In this document: positions 25,255 through 33,874 of the stretch, one piece after another
Layout of the letters: each line of letters starts with the position of its first letter
Position numbering within the stretch: the first letter of the stretch is position 1
From: PBB1 sp965229345
Lineage (GTDB): Bacteria > Pseudomonadota > Gammaproteobacteria > Burkholderiales > Burkholderiaceae_C
Assembly: GCA_965229345.1 (NCBI GenBank)
Contig: OZ245872.1
Coordinates: 930,001-994,000 of the forward strand
Length of the DNA: 64,000 bases
Reading direction: 5' to 3'
Notes under the pieces: model-generated
Databases searched by the model: none
What the model saw: the letters and a program-made list of their open reading frames with translations, nothing else
What the model was told of the DNA's origin: nothing
Translations under genes and position numbers: made by a program

Positions 25255-26304
25255 TCAGGTCATCGCGCCCGGCTGGCTGGGGCCCGGGTCCTCGCCATCG
25301 GCGAGTTCGGTAAGAAGGGCGGCCGCGCTGCGGATCAAGGGCCAGGCCAGTGTGGCGCCCGTGCCATCGGTGCTGTCCATGCCGAGTTCAAGCATCGCCG
25401 ACGCCTGGAACAGGCCCAATGCGCGGTCGAGTCCTCGATGGTCGTTGCTGCGGCAGAACACGCAGTAATCGACCACCGTCGGGGCGATGTGCGAGCCGAC
25501 CACCAGGGCCGCGCAAGCGGCCAGTCCATCGACCATGATCAGGTGGCGCTTGCCGGCAGCCACCATCATCAGGCCGACCATCATCGCGATCTCGAAGCCG
25601 CCGAACGCTGCCAGTACCTCGATCGGATCGACCACGTCCTTGTGGCGTCCCTGCGAACCCTGCAGCACCACCATCATCGCGGCCAGATCGGCGGGCTTCA
25701 TCGTCGGTCCGGACAGCACGAAATCGCGCACCGGCACATTCGCCAGCCGCGACAGCACCAGCGCAGAAGCCTGGGCCGATCCAACGCCGATGCCGGCGCA
25801 CACCACCGCATTGCCTGGCAGCGAGTCGCCGATTTCCATGCCTGCGCGAATCGCGGCATGCGCCTGCTCCAGCGACATTGCGGCAGTGACGCGCGAATTG
25901 CGCGTGCCGTGGGCGATCTTGCGCGACAGCAGCCGGGCATGCCGCGGCAGCGTTTCAGCCACGCCCGAATCGACCACGGACAACTCCAGTCCCTGGATGC
26001 GGGCGAACACCGACAGCGGCATCTGCGAGGTCAGCAGCGAGTGCACCACCTGCGTGGTCGAATGGCGCTCGCTGGCGCCGATGCCGTCGACCGCAATGCC
26101 GTGGTCTGCGGCAAAGACCACGACCTGCGGCGCACTGAACCGCGGCTTCAGGGTGTTCTGGATCAGACCCAAACGCACCGCCAGGGGCTCCAGCTCGCCC
26201 AGCTCACCCGTGGTCTGGCTGCGCAGCAAGAGCTTCTCGCGCAGGGCCACCTCGAGCTCCGTGTTGCCGGTCGGCGAAATCAGGTTGTGGTAACTGTTGG
26301 CCAT
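25255..26304 (-). CDS. CobT-like nicotinate-nucleotide:base phosphoribosyltransferase, altered active site
   Basis: 349 residues, collinear with CobT: 'VVFAADHGIAVDG' (62-74), 'VVDSGVAE' (110-117), 'HGTRNSRV' (132-139), 'CAGIGVGSAQASALV' (169-183) and 'DGTGATLAWPL' (313-323). CobT makes alpha-ribazole phosphate for the lower ligand of cobalamin. In my alignment by eye, the Salmonella Glu174 position ('GEMGIGNTT') is Cys169 and the catalytic Glu317 position ('LGEGTGAALA') is Asp313. No other cobalamin gene is nearby; gspC and ilvA flank it. The fold is clear; substrate and activity are uncertain. Confidence 0.8.
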   Translation of the reverse strand: MANSYHNLISPTGNTELEVALREKLLLRSQTTGELGELEPLAVRLGLIQNTLKPRFSAPQVVVFAADHGIAVDGIGASERHSTTQVVHSLLTSQMPLSVFARIQGLELSVVDSGVAETLPRHARLLSRKIAHGTRNSRVTAAMSLEQAHAAIRAGMEIGDSLPGNAVVCAGIGVGSAQASALVLSRLANVPVRDFVLSGPTMKPADLAAMMVVLQGSQGRHKDVVDPIEVLAAFGGFEIAMMVGLMMVAAGKRHLIMVDGLAACAALVVGSHIAPTVVDYCVFCRSNDHRGLDRALGLFQASAMLELGMDSTDGTGATLAWPLIRSAAALLTELADGEDPGPSQPGAMT

Positions 26305-26316
26305 GGTCTCGGCAGC

Positions 26317-27900
26317 TCAGCGCAGGAACAGTCGATAGGCCGCATTGTCGGTCTCGTCGACGTACGGATAGTCCAGTGTGCCGAGAAACTCGCGGAAGGC
26401 CTTCTTGTCCTGACGCGGCACCTGGATACCGACCAGGATGCGGCCGTAATCGGCGCCCTGGTTGCGGTAGTGGAACAGGCTGATGTTCCAGCCCGGGTGC
26501 AGGCTGGCCAGGAACTTCATCAGCGCGCCGGGCCGCTCGGGAAACACAAAGCGGTAAAGGCGCTCGTCGGCCGCGAGTTCGCTGCGTCCGCCGACCATGT
26601 GGCGCAGGTGAAGTTTGGCGAGCTCGTCCTTGGTGAGATCGATCGCCTGGAAACCGTGGCGGTTGAATGTGTCGGCCAGCGTGGCGGATTCACCTCGCTG
26701 CGTGGTCGAGAGGCCGACGAACACATGGGCATGGCGCTCGTCCGAGATCCGGTAGTTGAACTCGGTCACCGCACGCGGGCCGATCAGCTCGCAGAACTTC
26801 TTGAAACTGCCGCGTTCTTCCGGAATCGTCACCGCCAGCAGTGCCTCGCGCTCTTCGCCGACATCGGCCCGCTCGGCCACGAAGCGCAGTCGGTCGAAAT
26901 TCATGTTCGCGCCGCAGGCGATCGCCACCAGGGTCTGGCCTTTGGCGCCCTGCTGATCGACGTACTGCTTGACGGCCGCGACCGCCATCGCGCCGGCGGG
27001 CTCGAGGATGCTGCGGGTGTCCTGGAACACATCCTTGATCGCGGCGCACACCGCGTCGGTGTCGACGGTCATGAACTCGTCGACCAGCTCGCGCGTCAGA
27101 CGGAAGGTCTCGATGCCGACCTGCTTGACGGCCGTGCCATCGGAGAACAGGCCCACGTCGTTCAGGACGACGCGCTTGCCCGCGGCCACCGATCGGATCA
27201 TCGCGTCGGAGTCGGTCATCTGCACACCGATCACCTTGATCTCGGGCCGCACCGCCTTGACGTAGGCCGCCACGCCGGAGATCAAGCCACCGCCGCCGAT
27301 CGCGACGAACACCGCGTCGATCGGGCCCGGATGCTGGCGCAGGATCTCCATCGCGATCGTGCCTTGCCCGGCGATCACGTCCGGATCGTCGAACGGGTGC
27401 ACGAAGGTCAGGCCTCGCTGCTGCTCGAGCGTCAGCGCGTGTGCATAGGCGTCGGAGTAGCTTTCGCCGTGCAGCACCACCTCGCCGCCCAGCGCCTTGA
27501 CCGCGTCGATCTTCAGCCGCGGGGTGGTGGTCGGCATCACGATCAGCGCCTTGCAGCCGAGCCGGCTGGCACCCAGCGCCACACCTTGGGCGTGGTTGCC
27601 GGCCGACGCGCAGATGACGCCGCGCTGCAGCTGCTCCGGTGTCAGGTGCGCCATCTTGTTGTAGGCGCCGCGCAGCTTGAAGCTGAACACCGGCTGGCTG
27701 TCTTCGCGCTTCAGGTACACCCGGCTGCCGATGCGCAGGCTCAGGTTGCTGGCCAGCTCCAGGGGTGTTTCCACCGCCACGTCATAGACGCGTGCGGTGA
27801 GGATCTTCTTCAGGTAGTCGCCGAGCCCGAGGGCCTGGCTGCGTGTGGCAGCCCCCTTGTTGCGCGCAAAGCGTGCTGCGGGTGCGGTTCGGCCAGGCAT
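26317..27900 (-). CDS. ilvA: Biosynthetic threonine ammonia-lyase
   Basis: 527 residues. A PLP-dependent catalytic domain with the Schiff-base lysine in 'FSFKLRGAYNKM' (about residue 74) and the phosphate loop 'VAIGGGGLISGVAA' occupies the first ~340 residues. Two C-terminal ACT-like regulatory domains follow ('RGSFKKFCELIG' and 'PGALMKFLASLHPGWNISLFHYRN'), as in the isoleucine-feedback-inhibited IlvA. It converts threonine to 2-oxobutanoate, the first step of isoleucine synthesis. GGAG precedes the ATG by about 8 bases. It lies 12 bp upstream of the cobT-like gene on the same strand, so they are probably cotranscribed. Confidence 0.96.
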   Translation of the reverse strand: MPGRTAPAARFARNKGAATRSQALGLGDYLKKILTARVYDVAVETPLELASNLSLRIGSRVYLKREDSQPVFSFKLRGAYNKMAHLTPEQLQRGVICASAGNHAQGVALGASRLGCKALIVMPTTTPRLKIDAVKALGGEVVLHGESYSDAYAHALTLEQQRGLTFVHPFDDPDVIAGQGTIAMEILRQHPGPIDAVFVAIGGGGLISGVAAYVKAVRPEIKVIGVQMTDSDAMIRSVAAGKRVVLNDVGLFSDGTAVKQVGIETFRLTRELVDEFMTVDTDAVCAAIKDVFQDTRSILEPAGAMAVAAVKQYVDQQGAKGQTLVAIACGANMNFDRLRFVAERADVGEEREALLAVTIPEERGSFKKFCELIGPRAVTEFNYRISDERHAHVFVGLSTTQRGESATLADTFNRHGFQAIDLTKDELAKLHLRHMVGGRSELAADERLYRFVFPERPGALMKFLASLHPGWNISLFHYRNQGADYGRILVGIQVPRQDKKAFREFLGTLDYPYVDETDNAAYRLFLR

Positions 27901-27975
27901 GAGGAATCTCCGGGGTCAGTGATACCGCAGACACCATCGGCCAGCGGGCGCGGATCATACGATGCGTGCAGGCGT

Positions 27976-28068
27976 AAAAAAGCCCAAGGCATCGCTGCCT
28001 TGGGCTGAATCCACCTGAGGGAGGTGGAGGAGACAACAGAGCTGTCGCAAGATTTGTTCCGCGACAAT
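27976..28068 (-). ncRNA. Candidate small RNA with CUCC-rich anti-Shine-Dalgarno element
   Basis: Read leftwards, a ~93-nt unit shows three consecutive hairpins: TGTCGC/GCGACA (28043-28066, 12-nt loop), TCCACCT/AGGTGGA (28010-28028, loop CCCTC), and a strong terminator AGCCCAAGGCA-GCGA-TGCCTTGGGCT followed by six Ts (27976-28006). CTCCTCC precedes and partly forms the middle hairpin, and its loop is also C/U-rich; both could pair with Shine-Dalgarno sequences. A promoter with 17-bp spacing lies just upstream. There is no open frame of note. It sits in the 249-bp gap between divergent ilvA and osmC. An ilvA attenuator is the main alternative. Confidence 0.6.
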
Positions 28069-28074
28069 GGGTTC

Positions 28075-28103
28075 AATATAGCGCCGATTTTGCTGCACCG
28101 CAA
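28075..28103 (-). promoter_or_regulatory. Promoter of the candidate small RNA
   Basis: Read leftwards: TTGCGG (28098-28103), 17-bp spacer, TATATT (28075-28080, 5/6 to TATAAT). Predicted start is an A near 28068. Confidence 0.55.
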
Positions 28104-28149
28104 TATAAATGCATCAGCTTTGCTTGTGCGCGAATGAAAAGGGCAGACG

Positions 28150-28572
28150 ATGGAATGCACAGTCAACTGGGTGCCTGCGATGGGCATGGGGTTCGTGGCC
28201 GAGACCGGCAGCGGTCATCTGCTGGCGATGGATGGCGCGGTGGAAGGTGGCGGCCGCAATCTCGCACCGCGGCCCATGGAGACGGTGTTGGCGGGCACCG
28301 CTGGTTGCACCGCCTACGACGTGGTGCTGATCTTGAAGCGTGGTCGCCACGCGGTCAGCGGTTGCCAGGTCAAGGTGACTTCCGAGCGCGCCGAGGCCGA
28401 TCCGAAGGTGTTTACCAAGATCCACCTGCACTTTCAGCTGACAGGTCGTGATCTGCCGGTGGCCGCGGTGGAGCGGGCCATCGCGATGTCGCACGACAAG
28501 TACTGCTCGGCCACCATCATGCTGGCCAAGACCGCCGAGATCACCACCAGTTTCGAGATCGCAGCGGCCTGA
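28150..28572 (+). CDS. OsmC-family protein (thiol peroxidase fold)
   Basis: 140 residues with the OsmC/YhfA-like fold. The two conserved redox cysteines are visible: Cys53 in 'AGTAGCTAYDVVLIL' and Cys119 in 'HDKYCSATIML'. Length and sequence resemble the short YhfA-like OsmC subfamily rather than the Ohr organic-hydroperoxide enzymes. Role in peroxide or osmotic stress is inferred from family. Convergent with coq7, 6 bases apart. Confidence 0.85.
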   Translation: MECTVNWVPAMGMGFVAETGSGHLLAMDGAVEGGGRNLAPRPMETVLAGTAGCTAYDVVLILKRGRHAVSGCQVKVTSERAEADPKVFTKIHLHFQLTGRDLPVAAVERAIAMSHDKYCSATIMLAKTAEITTSFEIAAA

Positions 28573-28578
28573 ACCGCT

Positions 28579-29208
28579 TCACAGGTGGTGCGCTGTGGTG
28601 GTCATCACCTTGGCCACTGCGCGCATTCCCCAGCGGACCGGGGCTGGGAGAGGCGTCGCGCCCGCTTGCAGTGCATCGCTGGCATGCCGAGCCTCGTCGG
28701 CCTTCATCTGGTGCACGATCGCGCGGGAGCGTTGATCGCCGGCTGGAAGTCGGCCCAGGTGCTCGTCGAGGTGCTGCTCCACTTGGCGCTCGGTTTCGAC
28801 CACGAAACCCAGACTGATCGCGTCGCCGGCACGCCCGGCCAGCCAGCCGATCGCGAAGGAGCCGGCGTACCAGAGCGGATTCAGCAGACTGGCGTGAGCG
28901 CCCAACTCGTCGAGCCGTTGCTGGGTCCAGGCCAGGTGGTCGGTCTCTTCGCGGGCCGCGGCCAGAAATCGCTGCTGCATCACGCGGTCGGTCGCCGCCA
29001 GCGCCTGGCCCTGATAGAGCGCCTGCGCGCACACCTCGCCGACATGGTTGACACGCATGAGCGCGCCGGACAGCGCTTTCTCTGCGGCAGACAGCTCGGC
29101 GCATGCGGCCTGACTCACAGACGATGCAGGCGTCGGCCGGCCGGCGCTCAATCCACCGGACAGCGTGCGCAGGGCATGGTCTGCAGCGGCGATGAATGCG
29201 TCCTTCAT
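28579..29208 (-). CDS. coq7: 3-demethoxyubiquinol 3-hydroxylase Coq7
   Basis: 209 residues from the ATG at 29208; upstream in-frame codons to 29355 are not family-like. Di-iron ligands of the ferritin-like Coq7 family are in place: Glu58 in 'VNHVGEVCAQALYQGQ', Glu88/His91 in 'AREETDHLAW', Glu140 in 'VVETERQVEQHL', and Glu172/His175 in 'KADEARHASDA'. It hydroxylates demethoxyubiquinol in ubiquinone synthesis at the inner membrane. Burkholderiales often use this Coq7 instead of UbiF. Confidence 0.95.
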   Translation of the reverse strand: MKDAFIAAADHALRTLSGGLSAGRPTPASSVSQAACAELSAAEKALSGALMRVNHVGEVCAQALYQGQALAATDRVMQQRFLAAAREETDHLAWTQQRLDELGAHASLLNPLWYAGSFAIGWLAGRAGDAISLGFVVETERQVEQHLDEHLGRLPAGDQRSRAIVHQMKADEARHASDALQAGATPLPAPVRWGMRAVAKVMTTTAHHL

Positions 29209-29572
29209 GGGGGCTCCGTGTTGCGCCAGAGAAACAACTGTCTTGGAACAGTCATCAGAATCAACCACAGTGTACGAACTCGGCGGGGTTGCAAGACCCG
29301 AGTCAGCTTGTGGCGGTGTGATCGCAGTTGGCGATGCCGTCGCCTCCAAGGACACGGCTGACTCGTCCTCAAAGCACCACCGATTGTTGCGGCATCACAA
29401 CGGAAAATGGGTTTTGCCGCAGTGCATTAGCTTATGGATCGTGCCATGCGTGCGCGGATGCAATAGCCTCAGGGTATGCACTCATTTGATGCGTGCCGGC
29501 GATCCACCGATCAACTCGCGTTCATCACATCGCGATTTTTGTTTCAACTGTCAGTTTCGGAGAACCTACAAC
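29209..29572. other. Divergent intergenic region between coq7 and the major porin gene
   Basis: 364 bp without a supported gene. It contains an inverted repeat TGCGGCA/TGCCGCA (29388-29394 and 29415-29421, 20-nt loop) and an AT-richer run near 29530-29555. GGAG at 29559-29562 serves the porin. I found no clean promoter pair; an osmoregulated porin would be expected to have operators here. Confidence 0.4.
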
Positions 29573-30709
29573 ATGAATAAGTCACTCGTCGCCCTTGCCG
29601 TTCTCGGCGCGTTCACCAGCATCGCTTCGGCGCAATCGTCGGTCACCTTGTACGGCCGTATCGACCAAGCTGTCGTGCTGCAAGATCCAGGCAGCCGGAC
29701 GGCTGCCACGGTGGGTGGCAAGAACGGCAAAGCCCTGACCAAGCTGCAAGAAGGCACCTTGGGTGGCTCGCGCCTCGGGTTCCGCGGTGTCGAAGACCTG
29801 GGTGACGGCCTGAAGGCTTTCTTCCAGCTCGAAGCAGGTGTCGCACCGGACTCTGGCTCGGCAGGCGGTTCGACCACGTTGAACACCGCTGCGGGCAGCT
29901 CGTTCTTCAACCGTGGTGCCTACCTCGGCCTGAGCCACGCGGCTTACGGTGAGATCCGCCTGGGCCGCCAAGAGACCCTGACGCGTGAGAACGCCGTCAA
30001 GATCAACGACATCAGCGGTGACAGCCAGTTCGCCCTGACTGAATTGCTCGAAAAGAGTACCGATACCATCGGCAAGGGTTCCCGTCCGCTGTTCCAGAAC
30101 TTTGGTACGCGTGTGGACAACGCCATTCGTTACACCACGCCGGTGTTCGCTGGACTGCAAGGCAGCGCCATCATCGGCTTGAGCGAGCGCACCAAGGTTT
30201 TCAACGCTTCCAACGTGTTGACCAACAAGGCAGCGAACTATCGCGGCTTGAGCGTGGTGTACACCGCAGGCCCGTTGGCATTGGACGTGATCTATGAAGA
30301 TCTGGCCGGTGGCGTCAGCGGCACCAAGAACGACTACAACAACACGATCACCGTTGGCGGCAGCTATGACTTCGGTATCGCCAAGTTGGCAGCGGCTTAT
30401 CAGCACACCGCCAACCTGGGTGGGCAGCTCGCGGCCCTGACCTATGTCAAGGGCACCGACGTGAACGCCTGGAACATCGGCGTGGCCGTGCCGATCAATG
30501 CGTTCACCTTCAAGGCGCAGTACACCGGCTCGTCCCTGGACCCTGCGTCCGGCGCAACGCTGGACCAGAACAAGTACGGCGCTTCGGTGCAGTACGCGTT
30601 CTCCAAGCGCACGACCGTGTACCTGTCGGCGACCGAGCGTGGTGGTGACCAACACCGTTACTTCTCGCGTCAAAGCGAGGTCGCTGCCGGTCTGGCTCAC
30701 ACGTTCTAA
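29573..30709 (+). CDS. Gram-negative trimeric porin (Burkholderiales type)
   Basis: 378 residues. Signal peptide 'MNKSLVALAVLGAFTSIASA' is cleaved before 'QSSVTLYGRIDQAVV', the hallmark N-terminus of betaproteobacterial porins. 'GSRLGFRGVEDLGDGLKAFFQLEAGV' and 'FFNRGAYLGLSHAAYGEIRLGRQ' follow, and the chain ends in Phe ('GLAHTF') as required for BAM-mediated insertion. Expected 16-stranded general diffusion porin. Codon use looks strongly biased, suggesting high expression. It has its own terminator. Confidence 0.95.
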   Translation: MNKSLVALAVLGAFTSIASAQSSVTLYGRIDQAVVLQDPGSRTAATVGGKNGKALTKLQEGTLGGSRLGFRGVEDLGDGLKAFFQLEAGVAPDSGSAGGSTTLNTAAGSSFFNRGAYLGLSHAAYGEIRLGRQETLTRENAVKINDISGDSQFALTELLEKSTDTIGKGSRPLFQNFGTRVDNAIRYTTPVFAGLQGSAIIGLSERTKVFNASNVLTNKAANYRGLSVVYTAGPLALDVIYEDLAGGVSGTKNDYNNTITVGGSYDFGIAKLAAAYQHTANLGGQLAALTYVKGTDVNAWNIGVAVPINAFTFKAQYTGSSLDPASGATLDQNKYGASVQYAFSKRTTVYLSATERGGDQHRYFSRQSEVAAGLAHTF

Positions 30710-30750
30710 TCTCGCATCGATCGCCGCTTGACGGCGAGGGGTGAGAGACA

Positions 30751-30778
30751 GAAGCCGCCTTCGGGCGGCTTCTTTTTT
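30751..30778 (+). terminator. Intrinsic terminator of the porin gene
   Basis: GAAGCCGCC-TTCG-GGCGGCTTC (30751-30772) followed by TTTTTT; 41 bases after the porin stop. Confidence 0.95.
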
Positions 30779-30866
30779 GATCGGTCCAAATGCGGATGGG
30801 CGGCGCACGATTCGAATGACACACTTCGTTTTGGTTTTGTCGCCCTATTACCCGTCCAAGTGCCTC

Positions 30867-32129
30867 ATGAAAAGCCGGTTGCTGGTGATGATGTGTCTGA
30901 CCGCCGTCGCCCCGGCGAGCCTGGCGCAAAGCAAGGTGGAGCTCTACGGCATCGTCGATGCGGGCGTGACCCGTGTGAGCGGGCTCAAGGGTGGCGCGGT
31001 CACCCAACTGGCCAGCGGCGTCATGGAGGGTTCACGCATCGGCTTGCGCGGTCAGGAAGATCTCGGCAGCGGCTACCGCGCGATCTTCACCATGGAAAAC
31101 AGGCTCGAAGTGGACACCGGTGGCATCAGCAACCGGCCACCCTCGCGCAACCAGGTGCCCGACCGGGCCACCTATGCGCGCTACTTGCTGCCGTCGCTGC
31201 CCACGGTGCAGCAGAACGCGTTGCAACCGGTGCTGGATCGGGTCTCCAATGCGCTGGGAGCGCAGGTGGGCATCAATGTCCGCAGCGATGGCCCGGCGTT
31301 TTTCGATCGCCAGATCTATCTCGGGCTGGTGACGCCTGTCGGCGCGGTGCTGGCCGGCCGGATGTACACCCCTGGCTATGAGCTGGTCGGCACGTTCGAT
31401 GCGCTGAATGCGCAGTCGTCGTTGGCCTCGGGCCAGATCGCCGCTGTGCCCTATGCGGTCGATATCCGGGTGTCCAATGCGCTCGCCTATCGCGTGCAGA
31501 CGGACACGGTCACTGCTGCCTTGATGGTGGGTTTCGGCGAGAAGGCCTTCGATACCGGCCGCTTCATCGGCGGCATGGCGATGTACCGCAACGAGGCCTT
31601 TGGCGTCGGCGTGGCCTACAACCAGCGGGACAACGAAAACGGCCAGCGCTCGCTGACCAGCACCGTGATCGGTGGCTACCTGAGTGTGGGGGCGGGTCGG
31701 CTGCATGCATCTGCTGCCGCGATCCACGACAAGCATCCGTCGCTGGTGTCGGGCATCGGCGCTCAGGTCACGCCGCTGGTCGGCTCCACGCTGGCCGGCC
31801 TGATCCAGGAGGCCTACACCGACGCAGTGCGACAAGACGCCACCCTGTGGCATCTGGGCTATCGCCACCAGCTGCGGGCCACCACCTTCTACGTGGCCTA
31901 CAACGTCTACAACGACCTGCGCGCGGCCAATGCCGACGTGGCCTCTTACGGCGCGGCGTGCACGTACACGCTGTCCAAGCGTACCGACGTGAGCGTGGTG
32001 GTCACCCATTTCAACAACACCGGTCTGGGGCAGGCGGCGCCTGGCGGGGGTGGCTATCTGGGCGGGGTGACCGCGCGTGCTGGTGTCGACTCGACCAGCG
32101 TGGCGCTGGGAGTGCGTCATCGTTTCTGA
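30867..32129 (+). CDS. Second, larger porin-like outer-membrane protein
   Basis: 420 residues from the ATG at 30867 (signal 'MKSRLLVMMCLTAVAPASLA', then 'QSKVELYGIVDAGVTRV'); an upstream in-frame ATG at 30816 is less signal-like. 'GSRIGLRGQEDLGSGYRAIFTMENRLEVD' and 'FFDRQIYLGLVTPVGAVLAGRMYTPGYELVG' match porin strands, and it ends in Phe ('GVRHRF'). Compared with the porin just upstream it carries about 50 extra residues around positions 85-140 (Pro/Arg/Leu-rich, 'RATYARYLLPSLPTVQQNAL'). Selectivity unknown; the nearby transporter makes peptide-related uptake a possibility. Confidence 0.85.
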   Translation: MKSRLLVMMCLTAVAPASLAQSKVELYGIVDAGVTRVSGLKGGAVTQLASGVMEGSRIGLRGQEDLGSGYRAIFTMENRLEVDTGGISNRPPSRNQVPDRATYARYLLPSLPTVQQNALQPVLDRVSNALGAQVGINVRSDGPAFFDRQIYLGLVTPVGAVLAGRMYTPGYELVGTFDALNAQSSLASGQIAAVPYAVDIRVSNALAYRVQTDTVTAALMVGFGEKAFDTGRFIGGMAMYRNEAFGVGVAYNQRDNENGQRSLTSTVIGGYLSVGAGRLHASAAAIHDKHPSLVSGIGAQVTPLVGSTLAGLIQEAYTDAVRQDATLWHLGYRHQLRATTFYVAYNVYNDLRAANADVASYGAACTYTLSKRTDVSVVVTHFNNTGLGQAAPGGGGYLGGVTARAGVDSTSVALGVRHRF

Positions 32130-32145
32130 GGCCGTTCTGCCGCGC

Positions 32146-32871
32146 ATGCAGCGTCGATGGTGGATGCTTGCTGCGGTGTCGCTGCTGGCGCTCCCGGCCT
32201 GTCGCACCACCACCGAGCTGAAGCCCGTCGCCGCCGATCAGGCCAGTGCCTCCGGCTGGGAAACCACCCCCTTGCCGACGAAGCGCCCGACGCGCTACAC
32301 GCCCCAGGTGATCGACGGCCAGCAGGTCATCCAGGCCGATGCCGACAATGCCGTCAGCCTGTACCGCCGGCGCGTGCAGGTCGCACCGGGCGACCTCGGG
32401 CGCCTGTCGTTCTCGTGGATGGTGCCCGAGCTGATCGTCGCGGCCGATCTGAGCCGCAGCGAGACCGAAGACGCGCCGGTGCGTGTCGTGCTGGCCTTCG
32501 ATGGTGATCGCAGCAAGCTGTCGTACAAGAACCAGTTGCTGTCCGATCTGCTCGAAGCGGTGATGGGTGAAGAGCCGCCGTATGCGACGCTGATGTATGT
32601 GTGGGACAACCGCGCGCCACTCGAGTCGGTGATCATCGCCAGCCGAACCGACCGCATCCGCAAGATCGTCGTCGATTCGGGCCCCGCGCAAAAAGCCATC
32701 TGGCGGCTGCACGAGCGCGACATCGCCAGCGACTACCAACGCGCCTTCGGGGAGGCCCCCGGCGCCTTGATCTCGATTGCCCTGATGACCGACAGCGACA
32801 ACACCCGCAGCACCACGCGGGCCTACTACGGCGAGGTTCGGCTGGTCGGGGCGAACGGGCAACCGCAGTAG
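32146..32871 (+). CDS. DUF3047 lipoprotein
   Basis: 241 residues from the ATG at 32146, 16 bases after the porin gene. The N-terminus is a lipoprotein signal with lipobox 'LALPAC' (Cys at residue 18). The rest matches DUF3047: 'VDSGPAQ', 'LSFSWMVPELIVAADLSRSETEDAPVRVVLAF', 'LMYVWDNRAPLES' and the C-terminal 'ISIALMTDSDNTRSTTRAYYGEVRL'. The family is periplasmic, of unknown function, with a lectin/jellyroll-like beta fold predicted. It sits between porins and a peptide ABC operon, 19 bp from the latter, perhaps in one transcript. Confidence 0.85.
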   Translation: MQRRWWMLAAVSLLALPACRTTTELKPVAADQASASGWETTPLPTKRPTRYTPQVIDGQQVIQADADNAVSLYRRRVQVAPGDLGRLSFSWMVPELIVAADLSRSETEDAPVRVVLAFDGDRSKLSYKNQLLSDLLEAVMGEEPPYATLMYVWDNRAPLESVIIASRTDRIRKIVVDSGPAQKAIWRLHERDIASDYQRAFGEAPGALISIALMTDSDNTRSTTRAYYGEVRLVGANGQPQ

Positions 32872-32890
32872 TCGAGCAGGCGCCTTCTCC

Positions 32891-33874
32891 ATGCTGGTTT
32901 TCGTGTTCAGGCGCCTGGCGCAGGCGGTGCTGGTGATGCTGACGGTGGCGCTGGTCTCGTTCGCGCTGTTCCAGTTCGTCGGCGACCCGGTGACCAACTT
33001 GCTGGGCCAGGACGCCACACCGCAGCAGCGTGAGCAACTGCGCAGCGATCTCGGCCTCGATCGCAGCGTGCCCGCGCAATTCTTCGGATTCATCGCTAAC
33101 GCGGTGCAGGGCGAGTTCGGTCTCAGCCTGCGCCAGGGCCGTCAGGTGTCGGCGCTGATCGCCGAGCGGCTGCCGGCCACACTCGAGCTGTCGCTGGTGG
33201 CCGCCGTGCTGGCGCTGGCGTTGGGCATTCCGCTGGGTGTGTACGCCGCGCTGCGACGCGGCCACTGGGACGCGCAACTGTTGATGGGCGTCTCGCTGAT
33301 CGGCGTGTCGCTGCCCACCTTCCTGATCGGCATCGGCCTGATCGGCGTGTTCTCGGTCGCGCTGAACTGGTTGCCCAGCTTCGGCCGCGGCGAGGTGGTG
33401 CAGCTTGGCGTCTGGAGCACCGGGCTGCTGACCGCCGACGGCTGGCGCCACCTGCTGCTGCCGGCGGTGACACTGGCGATCTTTCAGCTGACGTTGATCA
33501 TGCGGCTGGTGCGCGCCGAGATGATCGAGGTGCTGCGCACCGACTACATCCGCTTCGCGCGTGCCCGCGGCCTGTCGAACCGGGCGATCCATTTCGGCCA
33601 TGCGCTGAAGAACACGCTGGTGCCGGTGATCACCATCACCGGGCTGCAGCTCGGTTCGCTGATTGCGTTTGCCATCATCACCGAGACGGTGTTCCAGTGG
33701 CCCGGCATGGGGCTGCTGTTCATCCAGGCGGTGCAGTTCGCCGACATCCCGGTGATGGCGGCGTACCTCTGCCTGATCGCGCTGATCTTCGTCGTCATCA
33801 ACCTCGCGGTGGACCTGCTGTACTTCGCGGTCGATCCGCGCCTGCGCATCGAAAGGGCGGCCGATGCGGCTTGA
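32891..33874 (+). CDS. Peptide/nickel ABC transporter permease (DppB type)
   Basis: 327 residues with six membrane segments. 'GDPVTNLLGQDATPQQREQLRSDLGLD' after the first segment and the EAA loop 'DYIRFARARGLSNRAIHFGHALKNTLVPVITITGLQLG' are typical of DppB/OppB permeases. It pairs with the DppC-type permease encoded at 35467. First gene of a five-gene operon; its end overlaps the substrate-binding protein gene by 11 bases. Confidence 0.95.
   Translation: MLVFVFRRLAQAVLVMLTVALVSFALFQFVGDPVTNLLGQDATPQQREQLRSDLGLDRSVPAQFFGFIANAVQGEFGLSLRQGRQVSALIAERLPATLELSLVAAVLALALGIPLGVYAALRRGHWDAQLLMGVSLIGVSLPTFLIGIGLIGVFSVALNWLPSFGRGEVVQLGVWSTGLLTADGWRHLLLPAVTLAIFQLTLIMRLVRAEMIEVLRTDYIRFARARGLSNRAIHFGHALKNTLVPVITITGLQLGSLIAFAIITETVFQWPGMGLLFIQAVQFADIPVMAAYLCLIALIFVVINLAVDLLYFAVDPRLRIERAADAA

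Noticed and set aside
25438..28008. An 856-codon + strand frame opposite the cobT-like gene and ilvA
   Set aside because: Antisense shadow with compositionally biased product; both opposite genes are clear.
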